This document shows, piece by piece, positions 37,165-49,651 of a stretch of 64,000 nt of DNA; within the stretch, counting starts at the first letter, position 1; every line of letters begins with the position of its first letter. The stretch covers positions 62,001 to 126,000 of the forward strand of contig QJNS01000037.1 of NCBI GenBank assembly GCA_004154925.1, read 5' to 3'. A program made the position numbers and the translations under genes. Under the pieces are notes generated by a model. That model was not told the DNA's origin. It saw only the letters and a program-made list of their open reading frames with translations, and ran no database searches. The stretch comes from Monosporascus cannonballus. Taxonomy: Eukaryota > Ascomycota > Sordariomycetes > Xylariales.

Positions 37165-38809
37165 AAACCGGGCGCGATAATATTAAATAATAAGGAAAAA
37201 AGGGGGAATGAAACCAATTTCACCGTACGCTTAGCGGCATAAGGATAGTAAGCGCCCTTCCTTTATTAAATATATCTGGCGGCGCCGTGGTCGAAGCAGC
37301 CATCCCTTTTCAGGGACTTCAGCCATAGCCAGGGACAGGCCTCTGGCGGCTAAGCCAGGGCAGCGGCCGAGTTGGAGTGGACGGATTAAAGGAATGGGGT
37401 GGGCGGAGGAGGGACGGCATCGTGCGGAGCAGGAGGAGGTAAGACGCCCGGGGCCCTCGACCGGCTCCGTTTTCCTCGACGGTTGTCCGGGCTGCCGCAT
37501 ACGGAAGGCAAAACGGAGAGCTCGGCGCTTAGGGGACGTCAAGGCGGTCGGGTGTGGCAGAACCGAGAACGGAATGGTGGACTGGGATGAGTCAGCAGAC
37601 ACTCCGTGCCGTATGTTCGATATTGCGAATTCGGCACCTTCCTCCAGCTCCCCTTCGATGCAAAATCATGCTCACGTCAACATCCTCAGCTCATTCCCGG
37701 AGCGAGCATATACCCTTTTGACTTTGGATGACTTCTGGAAGAAGTTCAGTGGGGTATATGGATACAGAGGGATCTGAGGTCTGATATATGGATGTAGAGG
37801 CTGAAATGTACCATGGCGTTGTGTTAGTGAGAAGTTGCGCATAACTCGCATACGATAGATGTTGATATAGAGTACCTCAGGCCCTAAAGCCATGTTGAGA
37901 AACTTCCTGCCTATGGATCGCCGCAAGACGTGTAAAGGTGAAGTTGTTGTTATTGACTGCCATAAGAGTGTGTCGAGATGGGGCAAAATATTGGAAGATG
38001 TGTTGAGCATCAAAGCTGGAGTGTGGATAGGGTAATAAAGAGCTGAGAGGACAACTTTGGGCTGGATGGCGAGTTCCTGGAAATCGAATAATTTCGCGAA
38101 AATAACAGTTGATGATGGGTAGGATGGCGGCTGAAGACTTACGCGACTAGTTAAGGAAAGGTAATATGTGTATGTCTCTGGCCGAGGGGAAGAGGGGATT
38201 GAGAGATTATAGCCGCCAGGACGATATAGAGTTAGAAGATAGGTTGGAGTACATCAGTAGCTTCGCACTATTAGCTTTGGGTCCACTGAACTGATTTCAA
38301 TGGGAAGAGGCATTGGGTGCAGAAGGGTTGGAGGTGAATTGGGTGGAATGCGTTGGAGGATGGTTAGGGTGTATCACGAAGCTTCTTGTTCCACGGTGAC
38401 TTTGGAATTACCTTGAAGTCTTACTCTATGAAGCCATTATGAAGCTACAACTATAGCCAAGACTGAGAACTTAAAGTGAAGAGAGGATCAAAACCCAGCA
38501 TGCCAAAGTTTGCCCGTGGTGAAATGGCTAGATCTGCGTTAAGCCGCTCCTGCCACTTTATAACTCAAGCGACTCTGATGATGTGAAGTGTATATAAACA
38601 TGGTCATCCCCATGCGCATGTATGACAAGAGAGGAAGGTGTTATTTCATCAACGAGTATCGTGATCTCATAGTAATATACCCGAGGTTCTACTTAGAGCC
38701 AAGTTGTGTCGGAATGCTAAAGGGAATGATAGCAGGAACATAGCGGGCGCCGTGTTATGATATCTGGGGGGAATGTCTGCGCAAAGAGTGATTCCTATAA
38801 CTTGGACTC
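37165..38809. other. gene-poor GC-balanced stretch
   Basis: About 1.6 kb between M2 and the beta-trefoil gene. Base composition returns to normal within about 60 bases of the M2 border. Open stretches on both strands at 37231-37777 have no recognisable domain, overlap each other and lack coding character, so no gene is called. No repeat or RNA gene was recognised. Confidence 0.5.
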
Positions 38810-39220
38810 TCACACCTCGATAAACTCCCATCTGGCTGCTCCATCCCTTGAGGCACATTCGACAAGATTTCCACCCTTTCCAATGCCCATCCGTCGAAAC
38901 GTCCACCAGTGGATTGTCATTATGTGGTATCCTCCCTCTGCGAGTGGCCGTAGAACAAGGTATTCCCAGCCCTTGAGTTTGTCGGCCGCGGCACGAAACC
39001 CGCCACTGCCGTCATGACCTAGATATCTACCCGAGACTGCCTCGCGGAAGCCGAGCCACCCATGATCCCTCTCGACACGGTGCCAGCGCCAGCCGCCATT
39101 CGTACCGGCGTCGCGTTCTAGAGACAGGCGCCCGGCCACTAGTGTGATCGCCCTGCCGGAGTCCAGGTCTCTAATCATATATGTGCCTCCATTTTCTGGG
39201 GCAGTCCCGACGGACTCCAA
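38810..39220 (-). CDS. small predicted beta-trefoil-like protein (fungal orphan family)
   Basis: Open frame of at least 136 codons on the minus strand ending TGA at 38810-38812. It resembles a family of small (about 130-150 residue) fungal proteins with three similar lobes. Each lobe here holds an aromatic/Gly pattern: GGTYMIRDLDSGRAITLV, WLGFREAVSGRYLGHDGSGG, and YLVLRPLAEGGYHIM followed by WEFIEV at the end. This suggests a fascin/ricin-B-like trefoil fold, often used to bind actin or sugars; the ligand is unknown. The frame opens without an in-frame ATG before a stop at about 39260. The first Met inside is at about 39178, and a plausible splice acceptor (ctgctttgcag) lies at about 39230-39240, so a short 5' exon may be missing. 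It is divergent to PDB1. The fold is inferred from pattern; expression is not shown. Confidence 0.65.
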   Translation of the reverse strand: MESVGTAPENGGTYMIRDLDSGRAITLVAGRLSLERDAGTNGGWRWHRVERDHGWLGFREAVSGRYLGHDGSGGFRAAADKLKGWEYLVLRPLAEGGYHIMTIHWWTFRRMGIGKGGNLVECASRDGAARWEFIEV

Positions 39221-39982
39221 ACGATGAACTGCAAAGCAGGGCTCACGTGGTCTCTGATATCATAATGTTTAACAAGCGACTCAACTGGGACTGGGATGGT
39301 CTCCGGCTGCTTAAATCAAACAACCGCCTCTTATTATTACTATTATACAACAGTCAGGAGCCATTCCCTTACTTGTCTCTGGAGGCGAAAGGAATCCAGT
39401 TTAAGCCAAAATAAAAATGGGATGTAGCTGAGATGTACAATGTAAGAATTGAATTCGTGCTCTTATACGTACTAGAACAGATACCTAGGTATGTACATGG
39501 TGTAGTAGTCTAAACCATCCCTAGGCAGGTATTTACGTATGCATTGAACGACGACATTGGTGGACGCGGTTTCGGAGGGGCATTAAGCGACTAGCCCGAT
39601 GAAGCATAGCGTCTCAATCCGAACCCAACAAGCCCGATAAGCAGCTCCTAATCCGCCCGAAAAAAAGTTGGGAAGGGACTGGGGGGAGGACAAGGCGCTG
39701 GGCTCGGATTGATTGGCAATCGCATCGCCCAGTGGCCTGCAACTCCCAAAAAAAAAAGCTTACGGCAGCTTGAAAATTCCCTCCTCAACCCTCCGACGCC
39801 TCTTTTCCCCTTTCGTCCCCAGCACAATAATAACTGATTGCACTGTCTGTGGTGAAGCTGCGTCGGGTTGGCCACTATCCTCCTCCTTGTGCCGGCTATC
39901 AGTTTCCCGCAACTAACCTCATTTTCAATCCCTCGTTTCTTTGTGCCCCTCCGCGCTTGAGCACTTTATATCATAACGCACA
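39221..39982. promoter_or_regulatory. divergent intergenic region upstream of PDB1
   Basis: Shared upstream region between the minus-strand small gene and PDB1. A pyrimidine-rich tract (cctcttttcccctttcgtcc, about 39798-39818) and tttatatcataac just before the PDB1 ATG are typical of fungal core promoters. No other gene was recognised. Confidence 0.5.
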
Positions 39983-41274
39983 ATGTCGCGCTACCTCCGT
40001 CCCGCAGCTCGACTAGCTGCCTCAGCGCGGTCAGTCGCCGTCCCTACGACACCCCGAGCCTTCCCCAGATTCGCCTCTGCCACCCTGGCCGTCTCGCAAA
40101 GGAGGACGTATGCCGATGCCAAGGGTACCAAGGACTATACCGTGCGAGAGGCACTGAACGAGGCTATGGCCGAGGAGCTCGAGGCCAACGACAAGGTCTT
40201 CATTCTCGGAGAGGAAGTCGCCCAGTACAACGGCGCCTACAAGGTCACCAAGGGATTGCTGGATCGGTTCGGCGACAGGAGGGTCATCGACACCCCGATC
40301 ACGGAGAGCGGTTTCTGTGGTCTGGCCGTCGGTGCGGCGTTGAGTGGACTGCATCCTATTGTGAGTCGACACTCTCCCTGTTATATGAACAAAGGATTTT
40401 GGCAACAAGAGGTGCAAGCGCAAGACGATGGAGGCTTTGCCGTACTCGAACTATGGAATCTTGGGGGGAGCTCGGGTCGGAAGGAGATTGGCTAACAAAA
40501 CCATGTGATATCTAGTGCGAGTTCATGACCTTCAACTTCGCTATGCAAGCCATTGACCAGATAGTTAACAGTGCCGCCAAGACTCTCTACATGTCCGGTG
40601 GTATTCAGCCCTGCAACATCACCTTCCGAGGTCCCAACGGTTTCGCCGCCGGTGTCGCCGCTCAGCACTCTCAGGACTACAGTGCCTGGTACGGTTCTAT
40701 CCCTGGTCTGAAGGTCGTTTCTCCCTGGTCTGCCGAGGACGCCAAGGGTTTGTTGAAGGCCGCTATCCGTGACCCCAACCCCGTCGTCGTCCTCGAGAAC
40801 GAGCTGATGTATGGCGTCTCTTTCCCCATGTCCGAGGCCGCCCAGAGGGACGACTTCGTCCTGCCTTTCGGCAAGGCCAAGATCGAGCGCCAGGGCAAGG
40901 ACCTGACCATCGTCTCGCTTTCCCGGACCGTCGGCCAGTGCATGGTCGCCGCCGAGAACCTGAAGAAGAACTACGGTGTCGATGCCGAAGTCATCAACCT
41001 GCGGTCCGTCAAGCCTCTTGACGTCGAGGCCATCGTCAGGTCGGTCAAGAAGACCGGTCGTCTCCTGTCCGTCGAGTCCGGTTTCCCCGCTTTCGGCGTC
41101 GGTGCCGAGATCCTCGCTCTGACCATGGAGTACGCTTTCGACTACCTCGACACCCCCGCCCAGCGTATCACCGGCGCCGAAGTCCCGACGCCGTACGCCC
41201 AGAAGCTTGAGGAGATGAGCTTCCCCACAGAGAAGCTGATCGAGGAGTACGCCGCCAAGATGCTGAAGGTGTAA
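39983..41274 (+). CDS. PDB1: pyruvate dehydrogenase E1 component, beta subunit, mitochondrial
   Basis: Encodes the E1-beta subunit of the mitochondrial pyruvate dehydrogenase complex, which with E1-alpha decarboxylates pyruvate using thiamine diphosphate and passes the acetyl group to E2. Two exons, 39983-40360 and 40516-41274, give 378 residues, close to the yeast protein (366). The intron (40361-40515, gtgagt ... tctag, branch site gctaac at about 40489) lies after HPI and before CEFMTF, and splicing restores the family block [19 protein letters not shown]. Residues 1-42 have many Arg and no acidic residue, with QRRTYA near the likely cleavage point: a mitochondrial presequence. Residues 73-90 hold the cofactor-site block [18 protein letters not shown]; 104-112 TPITESGF; 150-155 YMSGG. 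The C-terminal transketolase domain (about 245-375) is complete. Codon use is GC-rich at third positions, unlike the transposon blocks. Housekeeping gene, no oddities. Confidence 0.97.
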
Positions 41275-42900
41275 GCAAGCTCCCGAAATACTAGGGGGGA
41301 TTATACGAAGAGACGATGAGCACGCAAGACCGACTCCAGGAAGATGAGGATGCCATAAACATTGAAGCTGCGCCCAGGCCATGCTCGCAGCTTCGGGGAT
41401 GTTGGGAGTGGCATCTGCCCGTCCTCCTACGGGCGGAAGAAAAAGCCAAAAAGCAGCATAGTTAATAGGACACGTGATAGGAAAGGCGTGGGCGCCCGCA
41501 TAGAATTTGGGACTCCGGCACGTTAGGGGTGTTTTTGTACTATGTACTTGTAGGCTCTATTGCCGCATATGCATTCATATGAAGGCGGGTTTTCTTCCTC
41601 GCGCTTGGGGTATACTTCTAAGTTGTGCTCGGTGAACCTGCAAGTGGGTAGTTTATCGGACAAACCGGGGGTGGTTCCACCACGGGACTTAGTGAAATGC
41701 ATACCGATACGTACCTACCTAGGCAAGTTTATGATCAAGGGGCTGATTCGACTGTCTAGGGTTGCGATGTCTAGTCGGAAGCATACTAAAGAAACTGGGC
41801 CAAACCCACAAGACCCAAAGGGTGGAGAGCGGAGAGCACTTTGATTGTTTCCTCGGATTATATTGCCTACGGCAGTAGCATAAATCAGGTGAACTAGCAG
41901 GCTTATGTGATAAATCCACTCCCCTTAAGCATGTGGTGGTGACCTAACGTATCTGGACCGGTGTCCCTTCCTTTATTAGGAAATTACGGAAATCAATATG
42001 AGGTTGGAGTGTGTTCCTTGGGTTGGTTGGATCATAGCACTAGTATGTTAGAAAGTCCTCGAATTTCGTAACATCTGACGAGGCACGCTGTTGTGTCTGT
42101 CCCCTCGGCTTTGGCACTGACCGCTGAACACAGCCGAGCCGGCGGTTCCCCGTGGAGCGCCGTCTAAGCTACGAGTTGCATAGCATCGGAACCGGGTTAA
42201 GTGATACTTATGGCAGTAAACACCGACGAATCTACTGTTAGGCGTGTTCTGATGCTGGATTTTGTAAGCTGGTCCTCCTTTGCCCGTACGGTCTCGACCT
42301 TGTGTAGAAGAACAAAGGTGGATGTCTATCACCTTGATATTCTACTGATATGTGCAGTTGCCTGCTTGTATCGCTCGAAGTTCCTTGGTTTCGTGCCCGT
42401 CTCTCCCGGTACTGACTCCTTTAAATGAACCGCATGTCCTTGCTTCGCAGTTAACCATAGACCCCTAAGGACATCACCTGGTAGTGACCGCGTACCTTGC
42501 ATATCGTTATCTGGCCGCCCGATATCTCTGGAGGCAGCCAGTCTGACATGTCGCTTTTGCAGATTCAGTCTCTGTAGAAATTTGGAAGGGCATAGTGCCG
42601 CCGCGAAATTCTTGCTTGACATTGTCATAACCCGCGAAGTGATGGGGGTCGCCAAGATAATCCGTACACTATCTCGTTACGAGGGGGTAGTTCTTGTCGA
42701 AGATAGTTGGAATACCTGTTATGATCCACGCTTAATGATCTGCTTCAGGGGCTTGGAATACAGAACCATATGTGCGTCGTTTCCCCCCTATTTGGCCCCT
42801 ATTCCAACAATTCTAGGCACGCACCTATCGGTATGTTCCCAGGGGCAACATGTTGCTGCGTTTGTTTTTGGGTGTGCATATTACAGATATATTATGGAGC
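41275..42900. other. intergenic stretch right of PDB1, no gene recognised
   Basis: About 1.6 kb of normal base composition. Short open stretches (41560-41844, 42582-42956 on plus; 42048-42332, 42329-42655 on minus) overlap on opposite strands and show no domain. The first part should hold the PDB1 3' UTR. The last five bases (42901-42905, gtttt) are the target site of the next retrotransposon. Confidence 0.5.
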
Positions 42901-42905
42901 GTTTT

Positions 42906-43144
42906 TGTCAGACCCAGCTGAAGTCGATCAAACAGCTAAGCCTTGGCTTAGTTTGATCACCTACTGAAACAAGGTTACTTTATGCACCCCCGGTATCTTT
43001 TCCTCTTAGCTACAGCTATATTTACGTATATAAAAGGAGGGTTCGTTACCCTCACCCGTTAGCTAGGACCTTCCAGAAGTTATGCAACCTTTAATATACC
43101 TTTTCTTCAGTTATATGCTTTTATATACAATATAGGGTTTCATA
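42906..43144 (+). repeat. left LTR of R1
   Basis: 239 bp. The outer end tgtcagacccagctgaagtc is unmutated; the inner end cttttatatacaatataggg is RIP-altered relative to the right copy. It includes acgtatataaaagg at about 43024-43038, a good TATA box. Confidence 0.92.
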
Positions 43145-46100
43145 ATTATAAACCCGGTCCGCATTTTTTAGCCGCGTTTTGATATATTTATTATATACGT
43201 TTTATTAAAATTATTTAAAACTTTGCTATCGTTTTTGTAATATATTTATTCCTTTATTATTAAAGATATATATTATCTAATTATTACGTTTTTAATTATT
43301 TTAACCCGTTTACTTTTTGCATTATTTTTAAAGTTATAATTGCTTAATTAATAAATTTTCACGAATTTTTTCAAAATACGTTTTTAAATATTTATTTAAA
43401 AAAAACTTTTAAAAAATATTATATTTTCGAATTTTACGTTAATACGAAAACTAATATATTATAAACATATATTAATCTTAACGTAATTTAATTATTATTT
43501 TTATTAATAATACCGATCTTTTTCAATTTTATTACTTTTAAAATAAAATAATTAACAAATATGCCTAAAATAATCCGAATTATTCGAAAGTCGAAAAGGC
43601 TTTAAATATATATAATAAAAAATAATTTTTATATATTATTTAAAAAAATATTTATTAAAATTAATACGTTTTTAAAAGAATCCATTTATTTTAATTATTC
43701 TTAAATATATTAGAAAAAAATATATTGCGAAAAAAATTAATTATTTTAAAAAATAAATTTAAAATTAATAATAATATTTGAATTTACAAAATCGACGTTT
43801 AATATAAATAAACGTTAAAAGTTAATAAGATTTAAATAAATATTTAATTATTTATATATTAAAAAATATATTATAAAATTACCAAATTTTAAATATTAAT
43901 TATTTTAAATAATTAAGGTTATTTTACTTTTTTAAAAGTTATTAACGTTTATTTATTTAATTTTTTTATTATTCAAAAAATTAAAATAAAAAAAAGTTAT
44001 ATTCGAAAATAAACATTTTCCTAAGTTTTTATCCATATAAAAATTTATAAAACAATTCCGAAACCATATAAAATTACGCAAAATTTAAAACGTTATTATA
44101 AAATAATTATTATAAAAAACGTTTAACACTATTTTAAATAAATAATTTTTAATTAAACAAATATATTTTTAAATAATTAAAATAATAATAACCAGAATAA
44201 CGACGGCGGTAATAACAATAATTATTTTAATTTAAAATGTTATTATAAAAATTATTTTTTTAAAAATTATTTTTATATTAACGAAAATATTAAATTCGAT
44301 AAGTAAAACGAAATTCTTAAAATTAAGAAAAAAATAAATAAATATATTTCGAAAACTTTTTTTAATAAAAAAATTAAATGTTTATAAAAAAAATAAATTA
44401 TAAATTTTTTAATTAATTTTAATATTTTTAATTTATTTTTATTAAAATGTAAAAAATATTTTAAACCGAAAATTCTTTTTTTAATATTATAAGCGAAAAT
44501 ATTTGAAATATTATATTTATTATATCGTTAAGAAAATTTAACATTTTTATTTTAAAAAACTCTTTTATTAAGTTAAAATATGTGAAAGTTATAAGATTAA
44601 TATCGTATATTATATAATATTAAAAACGAAAATGGTAAAAATTAATTAAATTAAATATTAATCTGTTATATATTATATTACAATAATATGGAAAAATAAA
44701 ATAAACGATAATATTTTAATAGTTTTTATAATAACTAAAAAATTTATTATTATTATTTCGGAAAATTAATATAATTTAAAAAATAAAATTATTTTCAAAA
44801 ACGAAAACGAAAATTTCGTTCCGAAACCTTTAATTTAAAAATATTTATTTTTTAAATAAATTTTATAATAAAAATTTCATAATAATAATTTTAAGTTTTA
44901 TTTAAAACTTTAAAATATAATATTATATTATAATATAAAAACTTTATATATTTAAATATATATATTTTAAAAAAACAGTATAAATAATTATTGAAAATAA
45001 ATATTATTTATTTTTAATAATTTAATATTAAAGTTATTAAATTATTAAAATATTAAAAAATATTATTATAATAATTACTTAAGGAAAATAGGTTTTTTAA
45101 TATAATATTTAATAAATTTTTGGACATTAATAATATTTTTAATAAACATATAAAAATGTTAATTATTAAATATTTATTTATTAAAATTATATTAATTATA
45201 TTTTTAAAAAAATACTTTTTAATTATTTTAATAAATATAATAATTTTTTTAAAAACAAAGTTATATTAAAATTAAAATAATTATATTAAATAGGAAATTT
45301 CTTTTAGAAAAAGAATTTTAAAAAGAAATTTAAACATAAATATATTTTATAAATCTTTATTTTTATATATTAAAAATTCATAAACGTTTAAAAAATACCG
45401 GAAATATAAATAATACGAAAACGTATTATTTAATTATTAAAAATAATAAAAATAATTATACATATCGTTAATAATATATTTATTTATATTTTAACTGAAA
45501 AACTTTGTATTTAAATTTTTAACGAATATTTAATTAAAAAAATAAAATATTTATTTTTAAAAAAAATTTAAATATAAACGTAATAAATATCGTATTTCTC
45601 GGATTAAAAGTTTATATATTTACGGAAATAATTTATTAAAAAATAAAATACTTAAAAAAAATAAATCCTAAAATATATATTAAATATTTTATAAAATACG
45701 TAATTAATAATATATATTATATATAAATCTTTTCGTAATAACGTATTATTATTATTAAATATATTATATTTAATAAAACGAAAACGTATAAAAATAAAAA
45801 AAAATTTATTCGAAATTATAAAATTAAATAATTAAATTAATAATATCTTTATTTTACTTTTAATAATACTTTTTAAAAATAAATATTATTAAAATAATCA
45901 ATAAATTAATAAAATAAAATAAATTTAAAAAATTATTTATAATATTATCGTAATAATAATAAATTCTTGTAATTAAAGAATTTTATAAAAAATGAAGGGA
46001 ATAAAAATTAATAAAATTTATAATACGTATTTTAACGAAATTTTTTTAATTTAATAATTAATAATAATGCCGAAAAGAATTTATTCGCATTTTTAATAAA

Positions 46101-48328
46101 ATAAATAATTTAAAAAGTAAAGTTATATAATTTTATTTGTTTATATTAAAAAGAATTTTAATTTTTAAAATTTAAAATTATTAATAATTTAATGTATTAT
46201 TAATAAATAAAAGATAAAATATATTATTAAGTTTTTTGTAATTACGGTAATACCGGACCGAATTAAACTTTTTAAATTAAATAATTTTTATTAATTTTAA
46301 AATATAAAACGGCAAAGAAAAATTATTTTCGGCTAATAAAAATTCTAAAATAAAATTTTAAAAATATAATATATATTTAACCGTTTTTAATATCATTTTT
46401 TCGATTATAATTAAATATAATTATTTATATTATATTAATTTTTTATTTATATTTACTAATTAACGAAAATTTATATAATATAAATATATTAAAAATTAAA
46501 AAATAATTACCTTAAAAATAAAATTAAATACATTAAATAAAATAATCAATTATTATTATTTTATTACAAAAATAATTTAAAATCTAAATTTTAATAATAT
46601 TTCTTTATTAATATAAATATTTATATATAAAGGTTATAAATACGAAATATTTTAAAAATTTAAAATTAAAATAATTATTTATAATAAATTTTAATTTTAT
46701 AAAATTTTAATATTAATGTTTTTAAAGTAATAAATAAATATTTTCGTATATTTATAATTATTATAATTTAATTTAATAATAAATTTAATTAATTTAATAT
46801 TATTAATATATTTTTATATAATAATTTTAATAAATTAATATATATATATATATATTATAAAGTATTATATATTCGGGTTTATATTTAAGGTTCAAAAAAA
46901 CCGTATACGGCTTAAAACGATTATTATTTTTGTAATAATAAAACCTAATACTAAAATTAAAAAAATTAAAATTAAAATCCGTTCCGAATAATTTAAATAT
47001 TATAATTATTAATTAATTAATGTTATTTTTTATATAATTAATATAATATTTTTATATTAATAATTTAAAAAATTTATAATAATTTTTCAAAATATTTATT
47101 TTGAAAAATTATATAATTAAAAAATTATAATTATTATAAAATATTAATTATAAAAATTATATATATATTTCGAATTATTTAAATTCGAAAAACGTTATTT
47201 TAAAATCCTTAAACATAAAAAAATTAAAAAATATTAAGCCGAAACGTTAATAACATTTAAAAAATTATATTTCGAAAAAATCGGAAATTTATTATACGGA
47301 ATTATCGTTATTCGCTTAAATTTAATTAAAATTAATTTTTTATTTATTTTATTATTATAAAAACTTTAGTTTTATATATTTTAACGTTCTTAATAAAATT
47401 ATTTTTACGTTTATTTTATACGTATTTTAATGTTAAAATAAGGAATTAATAAAAATTTTATCGTACGATTATTTTTATACATAAATAACGTTTTATTTAC
47501 GGATAACCTTAAGTAAAAATTTTTAAATATTCGTATTATTACTTTTTAATATTTTTTATCTTATAAAGGGTTAATAAGTAAATTATAATTATTAATTTAA
47601 ATACGGAAATTAAATTATTAACTTTATTATAAATTATAAAAAAAACTTTTTTATATTAAAATAATTTAAGATTATAAGGTTAAAATTTAATAAAAATTTA
47701 ATTATTTAGGTAAATAATAAAGAAATACTATAATTAATTACAAAAAAAATATCCGTTTAATTACGAAACTAAAATACGTTAATATTTATAATTATTAATT
47801 TTACAAAATTTATATAATAAAAAAATAAAATAAAAATCGAATAAATATTTATTAATATTATAATAATAAATAAGTTAATTAAATTTTTAAAATTTTCGTA
47901 ATATTAAAAATTAATTAAATTATTAACTTTTTAAAACGTTACTTTAAGGCTAACAAAATTTAAAACGTATTAATTTATTTTAAATATTATTTAATAACGG
48001 CAAATTATTTCTTCCGTTTTTTATCATTTCTTCCCTAATCGTTTTTAAATTTTTATCTTTAAATAATCTTAAAAATAAAGTTAATAAAAAAACTTTTTAA
48101 TAAAGTTTTTATAATTTAACAATATAATATCAAATCTTAATATCTAAAAATATAAATTCGAATCCTATTAAAAATTTCGGAGGTACGTCGTAAAAAATAT
48201 TTTATAATGCATTTTTCTAACCTTTTATTTTCCTTATTTTTATCTTAAATATTACGGTATTTCCTTTTTGGGCCTTTGTTTAATATCGTAAAAGCTTTAG
48301 TTATTAGTTTTTAATAATTAGAGAAATA

Positions 48329-48567
48329 TGTTAAACCCAGCTGAAATCGATTAAACAGCTAAGCCTTGGCTTAATTTAATTACTTATTGAAATAAGGTTA
48401 CTTTATGCACCCCCGGTATTTTTTCCTCTTAGCTACAGCTATATTTACGTATATAAAAGGAAGGTTCGTTACCCTCACCCTCTAGCTAGGACCTTCCAGA
48501 GGTTATGCAACCTTTAATACACCTTTTCTTCAGTTATATGCTTCTGTGTGTGATGCAGGGTCTCATA
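48329..48567 (+). repeat. right LTR of R1
   Basis: 239 bp, the same length as the left copy. Here the inner end tgttaaacccagctgaaatc carries RIP changes and the outer end cttctgtgtgtgatgcaggg is pristine. Comparing the two copies base by base recovers the original LTR. Confidence 0.92.
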
Positions 48568-48572
48568 GTTTT

Positions 48573-49651
48573 TGGTGGACATCGCATTGATTGCTTAATA
48601 TATCAGCTTCCAGCAATCGTTGCAATTCTTAGGTTTTGATGTGCTATATGATAGGGAGTGGCCTGGGACTAACTATATAGTGAGTTTCTCCTAGCTGATA
48701 TAGTATGTGGCCCTTCTGTTTCTGAAAAGTCTATGACCACCTGTCGAAACCCCTTTCAAGCCCTTTCAAAACCCCTAGCACAGACACCACAACTGCTGAC
48801 AACAGGCCATAAACACTTCTTGTTTGTTACGTGGCTGTCGCACATGTTGCTACGACGGTGCCCCGACGGAGCGGAACACTTGTCAGAGAAGGTGAGCCAC
48901 GAAGCACCATTATTAGAGGGCCTCGAAAGGGTGCAGGGACACAGCTGGGATACTGACTCACCCCTGATTTTGCTAATCCGGAGTGGCAGATAAGGCACCT
49001 ATGCATGACTTCTCACTGGTTACTCTGGAGGCAACTGTAGTGCATGCATCTGGGGGGGTGTATTCTTTGCCCGGGAATTCCCACTATAGCAAATCATGTC
49101 AAACGCTAAAACTGTTTGCCTAGAAGTAAAGAAGTGTATTTAAATTAGATGAAGAGCCATCCTAGGGATATGAGACCTGAAACCGCCTTATGGACATCAC
49201 CACCATATTTTACGAGATATCCTATACTTATTTCCCCCCTGGGCACCTGGGCAAGTGCTATCGTCCTACTCCGCTATAAGAGACCTAAGTACCAGCTTTA
49301 ATGTCAGTAATTGCCCACCTAATTCAATAAAGTGATTATGCAATGACATATCTGCGGCAAAATCTTACTACGGAACATATGACGTAGCTGTTAACACTTG
49401 TGAATTTATTGTCGTCGGAGTTTCGGGTTAGCATGGCGCCAAATCTTTGCATCCGATCTTGTTGACATTCCTTGTTACCACGGGTTATGATAATTACCCG
49501 CTGGTCCCAATGTTGGAAAACCTGCCCACCCTCACGTGACGGAATGCTGCGCTCCCCGTTTCAGCTGGCACTCTGCAGCCTTCGCTAAATAGGCGTCCCC
49601 TCTCTCCCTAGGCTTTCCTACAATTCTTTTCATTAATACTCCACTGCAGTC
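48573..49651. other. upstream region of the HET gene
   Basis: About 1.1 kb of normal composition with no recognised gene. An open stretch at 48733-48993 is open on both strands and lacks coding character. The last 150 bases contain a pyrimidine-rich tract (gcgtcccctctctccctagg) and tcattaatactccactgcag just before the ATG, consistent with a fungal promoter and leader. Confidence 0.5.

Larger units (their letters stand above)
42906..48567 (+). mobile_element. LTR retrotransposon R1 between the gene islands, complete, extreme RIP
   Basis: 5662-bp insertion with two 239-bp LTRs (42906-43144 and 48329-48567) and a perfect gtttt duplication (42901-42905 and 48568-48572). The interior is almost entirely A/T apart from CpG. 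On the plus strand about 45455-45490 reads HIVNNIFIY (a degraded V-x-DDIFIY) and about 45570-45620 reads NVINIVFLGLKVYIFTEIIY, which fits a Ty3-type reverse transcriptase better than copia. No other domain is readable. It belongs to a family unrelated by LTR sequence to the other elements. The internal start after the left LTR is attataaacccgg. Confidence 0.9.

Noticed and set aside
37231..37777. Open frames of 123 and 127 codons on opposite strands
   Set aside because: They overlap each other, the minus one lacks an ATG, and neither shows a domain or coding bias.
40492..41382. 296-codon open frame on the minus strand
   Set aside because: It runs antisense to PDB1 exon 2 and is explained by the GC-rich third positions of that gene; the PDB1 reading is unambiguous.
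42048..42956. Several 94-124 codon open frames right of PDB1
   Set aside because: They overlap on opposite strands with no recognisable motif; kept as unassigned intergenic sequence.
48733..48998. Open frames on both strands upstream of the HET gene
   Set aside because: They are shadows of each other without a domain; more likely promoter or old repeat sequence.
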